Source: JAPLDB01 sp038230515 (lineage in GTDB: Bacteria; Bacteroidota; Bacteroidia; AKYH767-A; 2013-40CM-41-45). From it: a stretch of DNA of 64,000 bases. Of the stretch, positions 26,659 to 34,545 are shown one piece after another. Positions within the stretch are counted from its first letter, which is position 1. Each line of letters starts with the position of its first letter. The stretch covers positions 117,714 to 181,713 of the forward strand of contig JBBRND010000005.1 of NCBI GenBank assembly GCA_038230515.1. Direction: 5' to 3'. The notes under the pieces were generated by a model, which was given only the letters and a program-made list of their open reading frames with translations, made no database searches and had not been told where the DNA came from. Position numbers and translations under genes: made by a program.

Positions 26659-26699
26659 ATGGATTGAATTTTCGTTTGTACTTTTCAAAAAAAATATTG

Positions 26700-27608
26700 A
26701 TGAGATTATTGAAAGTTATTATTTACTGTTTACTGTTTACTGTTTACTGCTCTCAGGTTAACGCGCAGGAGTTGAATTGCCAGGTTTCCGTTCTCACTCC
26801 TCAAATACAAGAGTCGAACAAAACCATTTTTGAAACGCTTCAGAATCAGATTCGCGATTTCATGAACAACAGAAAATGGACAGGCGATCAGTATGAGAAC
26901 AACGAGCGTATTGAATGTAGTGTGATCATCAACATTACGGAGCGTGTTTCTACTGATGAGTTCAAAGCAACGATTCAGATTCAAAGCCGGAGACCGATTT
27001 ACAAAACGTCTTACAGTTCTCCGATGATTAATCATCAAGATAATGATTTTAATTTCCGGTATGTGCAGGATCAGGTGCTGGATTTTGATGAAAATAGTTT
27101 AAGCAGCAATCTTACTGCTACGCTTGCATATTACGCTTACATTATTATCGGGCTTGATTATGATTCGTACAGTCCTCAAGGCGGCAGTCCGTATTTTCAA
27201 AAGGCGCAAATGATTGTGAACAATGCACAGAGTATGGCGGAGCGCGGCTGGAAGGCGTTCGAAAGTCAGCGCAACAGATATTGGCTTGCAGAAAATTTAA
27301 TGAACATTCAGTTCAGACCGATGCGCGATTGCTTTTACAAATACCACCGGCTTGGGTTTGATAAGATGAATGACAACATTGCGGATTCGCGCCTGCAGGT
27401 GATGAATGCATTGAAGGATTTGAAAAGTGTTTACAATGACCGCCCGGGTTCATTCCTGATGCAGTTCTTCTTCAATGCAAAAGCTGATGAGGTGGTAAAT
27501 CTTTTTCAGCAGGCATCATCAGACGATAAAGCACAAATGACGCAGTTGCTCTCGCTGATTGATCCGGGAAATATTTCGAAGTATAATACGATAGCATCGG
27601 GGAAGTAG
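26700..27608 (+). CDS. porD: PorD (DUF4835) family protein of the type IX secretion system
   Basis: 302 residues from ATG 26700; the frame opens earlier only with TTG at 26664. Signal peptide MRLLKVIIYCLLFTVYC, mature start near QELNC. ELNCQVSVLTPQIQ, FETLQNQIRDFMNNRKWT, RIECSVIINI, FNFRYVQDQVLDFDEN and TATLAYYAYIIIGLDYDSYSPQGG are the conserved blocks of DUF4835, annotated as T9SS component PorD; position after coaBC is also conserved. Codons 8-17 consist of four perfect copies of the heptamer tttactg, so gain or loss of one copy would shift the frame and hit a stop after 22 codons or fewer than 25. Confidence 0.88.
   Translation: MRLLKVIIYCLLFTVYCSQVNAQELNCQVSVLTPQIQESNKTIFETLQNQIRDFMNNRKWTGDQYENNERIECSVIINITERVSTDEFKATIQIQSRRPIYKTSYSSPMINHQDNDFNFRYVQDQVLDFDENSLSSNLTATLAYYAYIIIGLDYDSYSPQGGSPYFQKAQMIVNNAQSMAERGWKAFESQRNRYWLAENLMNIQFRPMRDCFYKYHRLGFDKMNDNIADSRLQVMNALKDLKSVYNDRPGSFLMQFFFNAKADEVVNLFQQASSDDKAQMTQLLSLIDPGNISKYNTIASGK
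26722..26749. repeat. Heptanucleotide repeat (tttactg x4, perfect) in the porD signal peptide
   Basis: Four identical contiguous 7-base units in the signal-peptide coding region. Losing one unit gives a peptide ending TALRLTRRS-stop; gaining one gives a peptide ending CLLLSG-stop. Confidence 0.95.
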
Positions 27609-27633
27609 ATCAGAAGAAAAGTTCATTGGTTAA

Positions 27634-27712
27634 TTGGTTTATTAGTTGATTAAGTCAGCAGCCGGATTTTCCCAATTAACTTAATCAACATAATTAACTT
27701 AGTTGACTAATT
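27634..27712. repeat. Inverted-repeat spacer upstream of the MFS gene
   Basis: The spacer contains ggttaattgg-type steps and gttgattaag paired with cttaatcaac 23 bases later, which can form a hairpin. It could act as a terminator for porD or in the 5' region of the MFS gene; no T-run follows. Confidence 0.4.
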
Positions 27713-27717
27713 CAAAA

Positions 27718-28959
27718 GTGTCCACTCTCGACAAACCATCCTTTCTCGCTTTTCGTCAGCTTTATTTCCGCAGGTTTATTTTTTCGAAATTCATGCTCAC
27801 GCTGGCATTGCAGATTCAGTTTGTGGTGCTTAGCTGGCAGGTGTATGAAATTACTCACTCTCCTCTTTCGCTCGGATTGCTTGGATTGGCAGAAGCGATT
27901 CCTGCAGTTGGTCTTGCATTGTATGGTGGTTATGTTTCTGACCGCAACGACCGCAGATCAATTTTAGTAAAAGTAATTTTCGTTCAGCTTCTTGTTTCCG
28001 TTGCGCTGCTTTGCACTTCGTATTACTATACGCACGATCATGCGCTCACGAAAGCAACTCCGTTTTACATCATCATGTTTTTAGTGGGCACGCTGCGGAG
28101 CTTTTACAGTCCTGCACAGTTTCCGCTGATGACGCAGTTGGTGCCGCGCGAAGCGTATGCAAATTCATCGGCATGGAACAGTACCTTCTGGCACATTGCT
28201 GTGGTGGCGGGTTCGGCAGGTGGGGGAATTATGCTGAGCATCATCGGGAAAAATTATTCATACATTATTGTTTTGATCTGCATCATTTTTTCTTTGATAC
28301 AAATGTGGCGCATACCGAACCAACCGGTTCAGGGAAGTATTAAAACAGAAACGATGAGGCAAAGCATTCGCGAAGGATTGCGCTTCGTGTTTAAAAATCA
28401 ACCCGTGTTTGGTGCGCTTACGCTCGATCTTGTAGCTGTTCTCTTTGGAGGTGCAATCGCAATGCTTCCAGTGTTTGCAAGCGATGTGCTGCACGTTGGC
28501 GAAACAGGTTTTGGTTTATTACGTGCTGCTCCATTTGCGGGCAGTGTGCTGATGGCTTTATACATGACCAAGCATCCGCCAATGAAAGGCGCGGGGAAGA
28601 AATTACTTTTTTCAGTTGCTGTATTTTCTGTGTGCATGATTGCATTTGCACTGAGCAAAAATTTTTACCTCTCACTTTTTATTCTTGCATTGAGCGGTGC
28701 GTTTGACAATGTGAGCGTGGTGATTCGCTCCACCATTCTTCAACACATGACTCCTGATGAGATGCGCGGGCGCGTAGCATCGGTGAGCACGATGTTCATC
28801 AGTTCATCAAATGAAATTGGTGCTTTTGAAAGCGGCTTCGCTGCCCGGCTGATGGGGTTAATTCCTTCCGTTATTTTCGGTGGAGTAGTGGCAGTAACAA
28901 GTGTTGCCGCTGCGGGTAAGTGGCTGCCGCAGTTGCGGAAGCTGGATATTAAAAATTAA
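27718..28959 (+). CDS. MFS transporter (EntS-like)
   Basis: 413 residues if the GTG at 27718 is used (VSTLDKPSFLAFRQLYFRRF); there is a TTG five codons upstream and no ATG until MLTLALQIQ, which would lose the first segment, so GTG is the best choice. About 12 membrane helices; the loop motif GGYVSDRNDRRSIL is the MFS signature between helices 2 and 3. The overall pattern (FRRFIFSKFMLTLALQIQFVVLSWQVYE) is that of the MFS_3 / enterobactin-exporter-like group. The substrate is unknown. Confidence 0.88.
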   Translation: MSTLDKPSFLAFRQLYFRRFIFSKFMLTLALQIQFVVLSWQVYEITHSPLSLGLLGLAEAIPAVGLALYGGYVSDRNDRRSILVKVIFVQLLVSVALLCTSYYYTHDHALTKATPFYIIMFLVGTLRSFYSPAQFPLMTQLVPREAYANSSAWNSTFWHIAVVAGSAGGGIMLSIIGKNYSYIIVLICIIFSLIQMWRIPNQPVQGSIKTETMRQSIREGLRFVFKNQPVFGALTLDLVAVLFGGAIAMLPVFASDVLHVGETGFGLLRAAPFAGSVLMALYMTKHPPMKGAGKKLLFSVAVFSVCMIAFALSKNFYLSLFILALSGAFDNVSVVIRSTILQHMTPDEMRGRVASVSTMFISSSNEIGAFESGFAARLMGLIPSVIFGGVVAVTSVAAAGKWLPQLRKLDIKN

Positions 28960-29047
28960 ATTCTTTGGTTTAGCGATGGCAGATGTAAAATAATATCGCT
29001 GGCTGTGGTTCCAAACCATTTAGGAGTTACTCTCCAACTACAAATTT

Positions 29048-29091
29048 TTACCTGACAGCGGCTGCGCGAGCTGTCAGGAGGTGGGTTCATC
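29048..29091. repeat. Palindromic element supplying the 3' end of a gene (copy 1)
   Basis: Hairpin cctgacag ... ctgtcagg followed by aggtgggttcat. The sequence ctgtcaggaggtgggttcat (29072-29091) recurs exactly at 31141-31160. On the minus strand it encodes Glu-Pro-Thr-Ser-stop, the end of the gene at 29074-29886. Confidence 0.75.
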
Positions 29092-29886
29092 GTCTTTAAA
29101 TGTATTTACTAATCCAGTTATCATATTCCATAACGCCAGAAAGATAAAGATAATCTGTCCCCAACGAGGGCTTGCAATTACCATGAGTGAATCAAGAAGA
29201 TAAATAATCAGTCCAGCGAGAAATACCCACTTGTTTCTTTTACCATATCTTGCAAATAGAAGAAAGATTGCCGAGATAAGTAAGCAACCAAAAAAACCAA
29301 CCCTGTTCAATTCACCATAAACTTTTGCGGTAGCGTTTTCAAATATTTCTGTAATCGCTAAACCAGGTAAATGAAAATCTACGTTTCTTCTGACTAAAAT
29401 TGAATTCACGATAGAGAAGACAGCAATTACCCAAAACCAACTTGCCGTAGTTTTTATTGTTGAACGAAGTCGCGGTGTTTCCTCTTTAACTTTCTTGGCA
29501 CTCTTAATTGATTGTGCAGTCAAAGCTATATTTCTGTCTTTCGCAATCTTCAGTGCAAGCTTAACCTCTTCTTTTGTCCAATCATTTTGATTGGCAATAA
29601 CATCAAGAATATCTTTATCTGCAAAAGAATACAGGTAATGTTCGTCAGTTATCTTTTTTACTTCATTGTCTAATTCTTCATTGAACGCTTTTTCTGCTCG
29701 CTCAACATCCGATTCCTTTATCTTTAATATGAATTGACTTTCCCAAGGGTCTTTGGTTGAAACAAGTGAGAAACGCATTGAAGCGTCATCTAACTCATAA
29801 GGAATGTTGTGTTTGTCAAGTACCGAAGTGTATTCAGTAGCTTTTTCAATTTCGGGAAATCTTAAATACTCTTTGAATTCGTCCAT
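29074..29886 (-). CDS. Membrane protein with N-terminal DUF2007-like domain
   Basis: 270 residues from ATG 29886 (MDEFKEYLRFPEIEKATEY); an earlier in-frame ATG exists but lacks support. The N-terminal 70 residues look like the small ferredoxin-like DUF2007 fold (KHNIPYELDD ... ESDVERAEKAF); a middle linker is charged; the C-terminal half has about four membrane helices (SWFWVIAVFSIVNSIL, VGFFGCLLISAIFLLFA, WVFLAGLIIYLLDSLMVIA, IIFIFLALWNMITGLV). Its last residues, EPTS, are encoded by the palindromic element. Function unknown. Confidence 0.7.
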   Translation of the reverse strand: MDEFKEYLRFPEIEKATEYTSVLDKHNIPYELDDASMRFSLVSTKDPWESQFILKIKESDVERAEKAFNEELDNEVKKITDEHYLYSFADKDILDVIANQNDWTKEEVKLALKIAKDRNIALTAQSIKSAKKVKEETPRLRSTIKTTASWFWVIAVFSIVNSILVRRNVDFHLPGLAITEIFENATAKVYGELNRVGFFGCLLISAIFLLFARYGKRNKWVFLAGLIIYLLDSLMVIASPRWGQIIFIFLALWNMITGLVNTFKDDEPTS

Positions 29887-30041
29887 TGTAAAAGTTAATT
29901 TCTTGCAGTCCGTTTCAAGTCGTACTGTCGACAAAAGGGTTTCGCACAAATCAGCACCAAAAATACTAAAAGGAGCAGTTATCCGGCAAACCTACGGAGA
30001 TAAACCGCCCCTTTTTCCCTTTTGCATTTCCATACATTTCT

Positions 30042-30231
30042 TTAGAAGGTACATACAAAGGGAATGTTTGGTCATACATTGAAAATGTTTGGTCATACAA
30101 AAGAAATGTTTGATCATACAATGGGAATGTATGACCATACAATGGAAATGTTTGGTCATACAAAAGGAATGTATGACTGAACATTCGTGCTGAAGGTACC
30201 TACAAAGGAAATGTATGACCATACAAAGCTT
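30042..30231. repeat. 21-bp tandem array 3 (nine units)
   Basis: Units starting at 30042, 30063, 30084, 30105, 30126, 30147, 30168, 30189 and 30210, all steps exactly 21. The main type is aatgtttggtcatacaaaag; two units carry aatgtatgaccataca, where tatgacca is the reverse complement of tggtcata, so the core is near-palindromic. The first and eighth units are a variant, aaggtac(a/c)tacaaag. The array lies between divergent starts at 29886 and 30350. Confidence 0.88.
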
Positions 30232-30286
30232 TGGAAAGCATTTTTTCGGCTAAAAACGCCATTTTATGAGATTTGTTTAAAAATTA

Positions 30287-30318
30287 TTTTTTTTGTATCA
30301 GTATAAAAATGCTACTTG
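30287..30318 (+). promoter_or_regulatory. Possible Bacteroidota promoter of the gene at 30350
   Basis: A TTTG at 30291-30294 (end of a T-run) lies about 19 bases before TAcTTG (30312-30317), resembling the Bacteroidota -33 TTTG and -7 TAnnTTTG elements with one base missing. It sits between array 3 and the start codon. Confidence 0.35.
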
Positions 30319-30349
30319 CGCGCTTAAACCAATTAAAAACCCTTAAAAA

Positions 30350-31009
30350 ATGCCTAAAAAGATCGTTGTTAAAGTTACCTGGTCAACAAGAAAACCGCTT
30401 CAAATGGCAAGTTTCGCTAAAGACACTGCCCTTGACATGACCGGCAATCCCGTTACCCCGACTCCGCCCGTAATTCCTGCTGATGTAAAAGCAGCCGCTG
30501 ATTTGGTGATAATAAACTATGCAAACCGTAAAAACGGGGCTCTTGCAAAAACAAATTCAGACGATGCAATTACCGCCCTCGACCTGGTTCTTCACCAAAA
30601 CAGTGATTATGTAAGCACCGAAAGCGCGGGCGATTCTGCCAAAATTGAAAGCACCGGCTACATGGCTACCGTTAATAGTCACTCACCCGCTGTGCGCCCG
30701 GGCACTCCCGCCTCGCCCGATTTAAAGCCAATGGGTGGAGGCAGGGTAAAGTCAACGGTTGCTAAAGTGTTGGGCGCTGAAGAATACACGCACATCTTTT
30801 ATACCGATTCCGCTTCGGTTATCACCGTTACTGAAACTCAGATTGTAGTTTCATCTGCCACGGGCGGCTCATTTATATTCGCCACAGGTGGCTTAGTTGA
30901 AGAAGCAAGCGGCTTAACTGCTCAAACATCGGTGTCAACCTGCGTAGTTGCGCATAATGCAGCCGGCAACAGCAATGCAAGCGCTGTGGTCAAGAGCGGA
31001 GTGTTGTAA
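30350..31009 (+). CDS. Hypothetical protein with a tandem array upstream
   Basis: 219 residues (MPKKIVVKVTWSTRKPLQ), no signal peptide or sorting domain. A helical/Ala-rich region (VIPADVKAAADLVIINYANRK) is followed by a Ser/Thr/Gly-rich beta region; the C-terminal 60 residues (SASVITVTETQIVVSSATGG ... AAGNSNASAVVKSGVL) look like a fibronectin-III-type strand arrangement. I do not recognise a family. Its start is about 120 bases after array 3. Like the proteins at 17510 and 51182 it is short, cytosolic-looking, preceded by an array and ends in a hydrophobic strand. Confidence 0.65.
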   Translation: MPKKIVVKVTWSTRKPLQMASFAKDTALDMTGNPVTPTPPVIPADVKAAADLVIINYANRKNGALAKTNSDDAITALDLVLHQNSDYVSTESAGDSAKIESTGYMATVNSHSPAVRPGTPASPDLKPMGGGRVKSTVAKVLGAEEYTHIFYTDSASVITVTETQIVVSSATGGSFIFATGGLVEEASGLTAQTSVSTCVVAHNAAGNSNASAVVKSGVL

Positions 31010-31015
31010 AAAAAA

Positions 31016-31063
31016 CTGCCTAAAGGCATTTATTTTGTAAAAGTGAGCAGTCCCACCTCCTGA
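31016..31063 (+). pseudogene. Fragment of a T9SS sorting domain ending in the palindromic element
   Basis: Directly after the preceding stop, the frame reads LPKGIYFVKVSS, the typical penultimate strand of a sorting domain, then Pro-Thr-Ser-stop supplied by the palindromic element at 31052. Nothing upstream belongs to it. Confidence 0.7.
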
Positions 31064-31155
31064 CACGTAGGGATTTTTTCTCGTGTCAGGTGGCATATAA
31101 AAAGAAAAAAAAATTACCACCTGACAGGAAAAAAAATTACCTGTCAGGAGGTGGG
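31052..31155. repeat. Compound palindromic element (BIME-like, copy 2)
   Basis: Outer arms cccacctcctgaca (31052-31065) and tgtcaggaggtggg (31142-31155) are perfectly complementary. Inside are two hairpins: cctgacacg/cgtgtcagg (to 31091) and cctgacagg/cctgtcagg (31120-31148), separated by an A-rich stretch. It is flanked on the left by the end and on the right by the beginning of T9SS sorting-domain sequence. No transposase is present. Confidence 0.8.
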
Positions 31156-31391
31156 TTCATAATCCTGCGAACAAGTCAGTTAGCTTAGTGGCTAACGAAA
31201 ATCTTAAAACTGGTTTTGATATTATTATTTATAATTCTTCCGGTCAAGCTGTCTACTCAAAGCAGTTTAGTAGTTATAATACAAGGAGTGTTGAAATTTC
31301 AACTGCCGGATTAACAGATGGATTGTATCTCGTAAAACTTACCTTAAACGATGGGAAAACAATTGATAAAAAATTTATCATCCAGAAGTAG
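31155..31391 (+). pseudogene. T9SS sorting-domain remnant
   Basis: Starting at the edge of the palindromic element, the frame reads NPANKSVSLVANENL ... GLTDGLYLVKLTL ... KFIIQK-stop, a nearly complete sorting domain beginning at the Asn-Pro of the usual YPNP motif. No body or ATG precedes it (GTG at 31188 is internal). It overlaps the start of the next gene by 41 bases. Confidence 0.75.
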
Positions 31392-32727
31392 TGTTCTTGT
31401 AACACTTTCTGTCTGTTGGTTTTATTTTAACTTTCTTACAGGAGCAGTTGGTCAAAGCTGGCAGTCCGTTGGAGATGGGTTTAACTGGGAAGTGCGTTGC
31501 TTATATACTGATACTATAGCCAATCTACTCTATTGTGGCGGTGGATTCAAATCATCAGGTGCGCTTAAAGTAAGAGGCATTGCAAAATGGAATGGGCTGC
31601 AATGGGATTCTCTTCAATCAGGAATTGATGATTTTCATAATAGCAATCCTCAACCTGTGCATTCCATTATACAATATGAAAATAAAATTTATGTGTTGGG
31701 CGTTTTCTCAACTGCTGGCGGAATCCCTTCTCCAGGTTTAGCACGATGGAACGGAGCCAATTGGGATACCTTACCTTGTTTTCCAAATAATACAGGTGGA
31801 TGGTCGAATGTTATTAATGGATCACTCTACATATATGGATACCTTACCGATATCTGCGGGCAACAGTGCGGTCTAATAGCAAAGTATAATGGTGTAAATT
31901 GGACGGGAATTGATTATGGAACTGATACAACATTCGGGCTTGTTGACTCATATGAAATTTTTCAGGGAGATACATACGTAGCAGGAAATTTACTTCCGAT
32001 AAGAGATATTTTTATGTGGGATGGTACGCAAGAGGTTCAGTTGGCTCAAGGCATTTTCGGGGGTGGGTCTTTTATTGATGATATAGTAATATATCAAAAT
32101 GAATTATATGTTGCGGGCCGTTTTTGGCAAAGTGATGGAAATGCTGGCGATAACATAATGAAATGGAATGGTACTAATTGGTCAGGTGTAGGTGGAGGAT
32201 TGAACAATCAGGTAAATGATTTAAAAGTTTATGGCGGTTATTTATATGCTGTTGGCGGTTTCGATCATGCTGGAGGAATTCCAGCAAGCGAAATTGCAAG
32301 ATGGGATGGCACTTCATGGTCGGCAATAGGACCGGAAGTTTTTGATAATGTTATTGAAAGTATTGAATTCTATAACAACGAGCTTTATGTGGCTGGGGGC
32401 TTTTGGCACGTAGATACTTTAACCGTAAATAGAATTGCTAAATACACTGGTTCCTTAACCACCAGAGATTTTACCAAACCCTCTTTAGGCTTTTATCTTA
32501 CTCCTAATGTTTCCAATTCATTTATTACTGTTTCGTTTTCTTCTGCACTAATGGAAGAGGCAGTGCTTACTGCAACGGATGCACAAGGGAGGGAGCAGTT
32601 TCGTGTTTTACTGCCAAAGCAAACCATGCGCAAAGAGTTGGATATTGCGGAACTTGCAGCGGGGGTTTATTTTGTAACGGTGGAGAATGAGAGAGGGAAC
32701 GCGGTGCAGAAACTGGTAATTCAGTAG
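31351..32727 (+). CDS. Secreted repeat (Kelch/delta-60-like) protein with T9SS domain, paralogue
   Basis: 458 residues. The N-terminus holds a signal peptide (VLVTLSVCWFYFNFLTGAVGQ); ATG 31351 is the first plausible start and lies inside the preceding sorting-domain remnant; TTG 31366 is an alternative. Repeats of the form YVxGxFxxAGGIPSxGLARWNGxxWDxL give a predicted propeller. The T9SS domain (LTPNVSNSFITV ... AAGVYFVTV ... KLVIQ) lacks the exact YPNP. It shares architecture and the LPKQTMRKELDIAELA segment with the protein at 15651-16967. Confidence 0.82.
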   Translation: MGKQLIKNLSSRSSVLVTLSVCWFYFNFLTGAVGQSWQSVGDGFNWEVRCLYTDTIANLLYCGGGFKSSGALKVRGIAKWNGLQWDSLQSGIDDFHNSNPQPVHSIIQYENKIYVLGVFSTAGGIPSPGLARWNGANWDTLPCFPNNTGGWSNVINGSLYIYGYLTDICGQQCGLIAKYNGVNWTGIDYGTDTTFGLVDSYEIFQGDTYVAGNLLPIRDIFMWDGTQEVQLAQGIFGGGSFIDDIVIYQNELYVAGRFWQSDGNAGDNIMKWNGTNWSGVGGGLNNQVNDLKVYGGYLYAVGGFDHAGGIPASEIARWDGTSWSAIGPEVFDNVIESIEFYNNELYVAGGFWHVDTLTVNRIAKYTGSLTTRDFTKPSLGFYLTPNVSNSFITVSFSSALMEEAVLTATDAQGREQFRVLLPKQTMRKELDIAELAAGVYFVTVENERGNAVQKLVIQ

Positions 32728-32739
32728 CTTAAAGTTTCT

Positions 32740-34017
32740 TCAATTCACCTGTAATTCTTTTATATCGCGCTTGTGCAGCCGAGCGAATTTCATGAGGTCA
32801 ATTAATGGTCCGGTAACAAAGCGGAGAAAGAATCGGCTGTAGCGCGTATAAACTGCTTCGCCTGTAAAAATGCGAGTGAGGTATTTCACCATGTGTGGTG
32901 CAATAAATTTTCCGAACGGTGTGTGCATCCTGTCTTGTCCTATGCGGAAGAGAGTGAACAATCTTCCGTTGTACCATGTGTCCACCACCCGCTGCCAAAC
33001 CTGGAGTTCCCATTTTTGTTCGCGCTCATATTTTTTGAAAGATATTTCCGCTGTTCCTTCTTCGTCAATTGTTTTTGCCAAACGGAATGCACCTTTGAGC
33101 GCAAGAAATAATCCGGTAGAAAAAATAGGATCGAGAAAACCACCGGCATCTCCTGTAAGCACCCAGTTCTTTCCGCACATGCGTTCAGAAATAAGTTGAT
33201 AGTTCTGATACTTTACCACACTTGTTTCGCGTTTCGCATTTGCAGCGAATCGGAAAAGCGCATCGTCCTGTTTCAGAAAATTGTCATACTGTTCTTCAAT
33301 TGTTTTTCCGAATGCAGAAAGATATTTTGGATTGATAACAACACCAACAGACGTGCGGTCGGGTAGGGGAATGCGCCAGCACCAGCCCTTATTCAGGCGA
33401 TGCAGATGAATATTGAAAGGAGAAATTTTTTCTGTGCCTGATAAGTGAGCAAACAGAGCAACATCTTTTCGCTCTCCTGTTTTTGTGGGAATATTCAGCA
33501 GGCGCGAGATGGTGCGCGTGCGCCCGGTGCAATCAACAATCAACTGTGGCTGTCCGTTAAAAAAATCTCCGCAGAAATTTATTGTTTCATCAGCCAGTTT
33601 TAATTTATCGGTTACACCAATGCGTTCAATCTTTGCTATGTGGTTGAAGAACTGTACGCCTTCGCTGTGTGCCTTGTCAAAAATTGTTTTGTCGAATTGC
33701 AGCCGCGGAACATTGTAAGCATACGGAGGAATTTTTCCCATTCCTGCGCTGAATGGCGAAGTAACTTCTTCCTCTTTGTTGAGCCAAACAGATGCACCGG
33801 GCTTGTAAGTGCTGTATGATTTTACTTCATCTTCAACTCCGAGAATTTTCAACATTGGTATCACAGCAGGCACCAGCGATTCGCCAACAATAATTTCCGG
33901 ACGTTTGTCGAGATAAAAGATGGCAACTTTATGACCGCCTCGTTTCAATAGTATGCCAAGCGCGCATCCCGAAGGACCGCCACCAATGATGGCGATTGTT
34001 TTTGGCTTATCGTTCAT
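32740..34017 (-). CDS. Flavin-dependent halogenase-like oxidoreductase
   Basis: 425 residues. The FAD-binding GGGPSG is at 12-17, GESLVP at 45-50, and DAGGFLDPIFSTG near 295 is the second FAD motif. GWCWRIP at 211-217 is the WxWxIP signature of flavin-dependent halogenases, and Lys72 in TYKPGAS aligns with the catalytic lysine region of tryptophan halogenases. Relatives in Bacteroidota include enzymes that act on aryl or carrier-bound substrates and some geranylgeranyl-reductase-like proteins, so substrate and halogenation itself are not shown. No biosynthetic cluster surrounds it. It is convergent with the preceding T9SS gene, 12 bases away. Confidence 0.78.
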   Translation of the reverse strand: MNDKPKTIAIIGGGPSGCALGILLKRGGHKVAIFYLDKRPEIIVGESLVPAVIPMLKILGVEDEVKSYSTYKPGASVWLNKEEEVTSPFSAGMGKIPPYAYNVPRLQFDKTIFDKAHSEGVQFFNHIAKIERIGVTDKLKLADETINFCGDFFNGQPQLIVDCTGRTRTISRLLNIPTKTGERKDVALFAHLSGTEKISPFNIHLHRLNKGWCWRIPLPDRTSVGVVINPKYLSAFGKTIEEQYDNFLKQDDALFRFAANAKRETSVVKYQNYQLISERMCGKNWVLTGDAGGFLDPIFSTGLFLALKGAFRLAKTIDEEGTAEISFKKYEREQKWELQVWQRVVDTWYNGRLFTLFRIGQDRMHTPFGKFIAPHMVKYLTRIFTGEAVYTRYSRFFLRFVTGPLIDLMKFARLHKRDIKELQVN

Positions 34018-34056
34018 TACCTGAAATCAAATGCTGACAGGAGAAGAAACTGACTG

Positions 34057-34512
34057 TCAAGATTCCTCCACTAATTTTTTTATCAGAACAAGAATCGGAT
34101 TCCAGCCCTCACCATTGTTGTATGCTTCTTTGTATCTTTTTTCACCGTCAGCAACTGCGTTGTAATCGCCTTGCGTTACTGTTAAAACAGTTTGTCCGTT
34201 TTCTTCTGCCAAGCTATATGTTACTGTCAAATAATTTTCAGGAACATCTTTCATTGCAGGATTGTTAGGATCAATGGTTGTGTAGGCAAGAAATTTTCCG
34301 GGATCAATGCTCACAATGTTTCCTTTTACGAAAACCATTTCCTTGCCTTCGTAGCTTCCTCTCCAAAGCAAAGTGCTTCCGGGTTTCCAGTCAGAAACGG
34401 TTTCGCAACCGAACATATACTTTTTTGTCTGCTCAGGATTTGTGAGCGCATCCCAAACTTTTGCGCTTGGTGCGCTAATGGTGATGGTGTTTTTTACAAT
34501 TAGTTTTTCCAT
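34057..34512 (-). CDS. AHSA1-type SRPBCC protein
   Basis: 151 residues. ITISAPSAKVWDALTNPEQTKKYMFG, WKPGSTLLWRGSYEGKEMVFVKGNI and a final amphipathic helix (YKEAYNNGEGWNPILVLIKKL) are the features of the AHSA1 (activator of Hsp90 ATPase homologue 1-like) subgroup of the START fold. Members bind small hydrophobic ligands or act in stress responses; role here unknown. Its stop codon lies inside a short tgacag/ctgtca inverted repeat. Confidence 0.85.
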   Translation of the reverse strand: MEKLIVKNTITISAPSAKVWDALTNPEQTKKYMFGCETVSDWKPGSTLLWRGSYEGKEMVFVKGNIVSIDPGKFLAYTTIDPNNPAMKDVPENYLTVTYSLAEENGQTVLTVTQGDYNAVADGEKRYKEAYNNGEGWNPILVLIKKLVEES

Positions 34513-34545
34513 ATCAAATTCAATTAGTTTTTTCGGAGAGCAAGA

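Noticed and set aside
31188..31391. Independent small gene starting at GTG 31188
   Set aside because: The frame continues upstream to the palindromic element and is only a sorting domain without a body, so it is a remnant.
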